Below are positions 63,747 to 64,000 of a stretch of 64,000 bases of DNA, piece after piece. Every line of letters starts with the position of its first letter. Position 1 is the stretch's first letter. Under the pieces are notes generated by a model. That model had not been told where the DNA came from and did no database searches. It saw nothing but the letters and a program-made list of their open reading frames with translations. Location: assembly GCF_000060285.1 (NCBI RefSeq), contig NC_008555.1, positions 1,612,001-1,676,000 of the forward strand. The letters run 5' to 3'. The translations under genes and the position numbers were made by a program. This stretch comes from Listeria welshimeri serovar 6b str. SLCC5334. GTDB lineage: Bacteria > Bacillota > Bacilli > Lactobacillales > Listeriaceae.

Positions 63747-64000
63747 TCAGGAAGCTGTATCAGTTGTGATGCTTGAAGGATTAAGTCCAGCATCTTTTAA
63801 TACGCCAGCAATTGCTTCATCAGCTTTTGCCATTGCTTCGTCTGCTTTTGTTGTATCACGACCACTAGCTTTAAGTGCATCTGCTTCTAATTTATAAGCA
63901 TCACTTAATTGTTTAACAGCTGCTTTGAAATCATCCTTGTATTTACCAAGGTCTGGTGTTTTTTCACTAGCAAGTGCTTCAGAAACTTTAAGTGCTGATT
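63747..64000 (-). CDS. C-terminal part of an Ala/Lys-rich helical protein, unrecognised
   Basis: The gene runs off the right edge; ~83 C-terminal residues are visible and the frame is open throughout. It reads SALKVSEALASEKTPDLGKY, KDDFKAAVKQLSDAYKLEAD, ALKASGRDTTKADEAMAKAD, then EAIAGVLKDAGLNPSSITTD and TAS. It is helical, rich in Ala, Lys and Asp, without cysteine, aromatic clusters or a membrane segment in this part. It might be the end of a lipoprotein or surface helical protein, but the N-terminus is needed. Confidence 0.75.
   Translation of the reverse strand, partial: SALKVSEALASEKTPDLGKYKDDFKAAVKQLSDAYKLEADALKASGRDTTKADEAMAKADEAIAGVLKDAGLNPSSITTDTAS

Overview
The window looks like a low-GC Firmicute chromosome, most likely genus Listeria. 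I recognise the protein set and gene order thiI-nifZ-ezrA ... rpsD / tyrS-ccpA-aroA ... murC-sftA-ytpR ... trpEGDCFBA-adhE(lap) ... acnA ... sbcDC-plsC as the Listeria core genome. The MdrM/MarR pair, a sigma-B style promoter and an RsbR paralogue fit this. The sequence alone does not let me decide between L. monocytogenes, L. innocua and their closest relatives. Most of the window is conserved housekeeping DNA with about 50 real genes, mostly on the minus strand.

Layout. 1-3.6 kb: end of thiI, cysteine desulfurase nifZ and the division regulator ezrA. 3.8-5.2 kb: free-methionine-sulfoxide reductase, then rpsD behind its own leader. 5.2-6.5 kb: an AT-rich accessory insert flanked by two nearly identical ~70 bp copies of the rpsD terminator. 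It holds a small two-TM protein and a multiply broken gene. 6.5-10.5 kb: tyrS with a T-box leader, ccpA, aroA (chorismate mutase-DAHP synthase). 10.67-12.18 kb: a complete IS3-family element with orfA/orfB and a -1 frameshift signal. It has landed between a sigma-B-type stress operon (ytxG/ytxH-like) and the hairpin that looks like that operon's terminator. 13-25 kb: aminopeptidase, peroxiredoxin, murC, sftA, ytpR-ytpQ-ytpP, M42 aminopeptidase, a CsoR-like protein without cysteines, a YtnP-type lactonase, trmB, ytmP. 26-28 kb: the marR-mdrM efflux operon. 28-36.8 kb: dat, pepV, Nudix, nnrD, PAP2 phosphatase, two tandem MOP-family flippases. 36.8-43.8 kb: complete trpEGDCFBA operon behind two tandem tRNA-Trp T-boxes. 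44-51 kb: adhE with a Rex-like box, an ABC-2 transporter, an S66 peptidase, tag. 51-55.5 kb: aconitase with a CcpC-type operator, an RsbR-like stressosome protein and a YflT-domain protein. 55.5-63.7 kb: SWIM-SNF2 helicase, sbcC/sbcD, plsC. The window ends inside an unrecognised alanine/lysine-rich gene.

How it works together. Regulation is unusually readable: T-boxes for tyrosine and tryptophan supply, a CcpC dyad plus half-site at aconitase, a Rex-like site at the fermentative alcohol/aldehyde dehydrogenase, paired MarR palindromes at the efflux operon, and a sigma-B promoter at the stress operon. I do not see a convincing new multi-gene system. The best candidates for something undescribed are the repeat-flanked insert at 5.2-6.5 kb and the cysteine-less CsoR-family regulator with its C-tract repeats.
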